Shown here: in pieces, positions 14,421-14,492 of the stretch
How positions within the stretch are numbered: the first letter of the stretch is position 1
Layout: every line of letters starts with the position of its first letter
Origin: an uncultured Gammaproteobacteria bacterium
GTDB taxonomy: Bacteria > Pseudomonadota > Gammaproteobacteria > Pseudomonadales > Azotimanducaceae
Length of the DNA: 14,492 bases
Assembly (NCBI GenBank): GCA_913043075.1
Contig: CAJWLI010000013.1
Location: forward strand, 1-14,492
Direction: 5' to 3'
Notes under the pieces: generated by a model
The model's database searches: none
The model's input: the letters and a program-made list of their open reading frames with translations, nothing else
Told to the model about the DNA's origin: nothing
Made by a program: the position numbers and the translations under genes

Positions 14421-14492
14421 TGAAAGGTGCTCTGACTCGCGAATTTGCGAGAGGGAGTGAAACGGGAAATCAGTGCGAGGTTTTTTACTCTA
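14421..14492 (+). ncRNA. 5' part of a probable cobalamin riboswitch, cut by the window edge
   Basis: GAAAGGTGCTC is followed by a 5-bp hairpin, CTCGC (14436-14440) with GCGAG (14447-14451). Then comes GTGAAACGGGAA and CAGTGCGA (14471-14478). The order GGTGC, variable stem, GGGAA, then (C)AGTGCGA is that of B12 riboswitches; in E. coli btuB the equivalent reads GGGAATCCAGTGCGA. The stem after it is weak here (AAATC with GGTTT). The CCGC-AACTG box that would confirm it lies past the edge. It reads rightward, so it would control a gene outside the window, most often a TonB receptor, cobalamin transport or B12-independent isozyme gene. TATAAT at 14407-14412 is too close to be that transcript's -10 if the RNA starts before the GGTGC box, so the promoter is unresolved. 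Confidence 0.62.

Noticed and set aside
1..14492. Mobile elements, CRISPR arrays, tRNA or rRNA genes
   Set aside because: No transposase or integrase motif, inverted-repeat ends, regular spacer-repeat pattern or RNA gene signature was seen. The repeated DNA is explained by the gene-unit duplication.

Overview
The window looks like a chromosomal segment from an AT-leaning, gene-dense Gram-negative bacterium, most likely a marine or aquatic gammaproteobacterium. This is an inference from gene content: Sec-exported proteins, acyl-CoA dehydrogenase with kinase-like partner, SDR, EthD and Gfa families, an OAH sulfhydrylase and a probable cobalamin riboswitch. No rRNA, tRNA, CRISPR, transposase or phage gene was seen.

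Left part (1-5573). After the tail of an SDR-like gene there is an exported 483-residue protein made of four copies of a ~110-residue unit, each ending in a single Cys (minus strand). Next comes a ~900 bp stretch with no intact gene. It holds the decayed tail of an SDR gene, a conserved divergent promoter block and a decayed EthD gene. A class I methyltransferase follows, then a decayed copy of the repeat-protein gene, then intact SDR and Gfa-like genes (minus) divergent from an intact EthD-like gene (plus). The relics and intact genes match one another in order, orientation and even the 8-nt spacing. The region is therefore an old duplication of the unit repeat-protein / SDR / Gfa / promoter / EthD, in which the two copies kept different genes. 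This is the main discovery in the window.

Middle (5606-10756). A membrane YdjM-type metal-dependent hydrolase (minus) is followed by a two-gene, translationally overlapping plus-strand operon: acyl-CoA dehydrogenase plus APH-fold kinase-like protein. Together these form a split version of the animal ACAD10/ACAD11 architecture. Its stop codon overlaps that of a convergent O-acetylhomoserine sulfhydrylase gene, which has a clear sigma-70-type promoter.

Right part (10879-14492). An NADP-type SDR (plus) converges on a minus-strand run: a dienoyl-CoA isomerase (ECH1-like crotonase), a second APH-like phosphotransferase, and a small exported Tp34/P19-like metal-binding protein. The last ~70 bases look like the 5' part of a cobalamin riboswitch reading rightward out of the window.

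Functionally the intact genes point to acyl-CoA and other hydrophobic-substrate catabolism (dehydrogenase, isomerase, two kinases, several SDRs, EthD and Gfa proteins), plus sulfur amino-acid synthesis and metal handling. Substrates cannot be read from the sequence.
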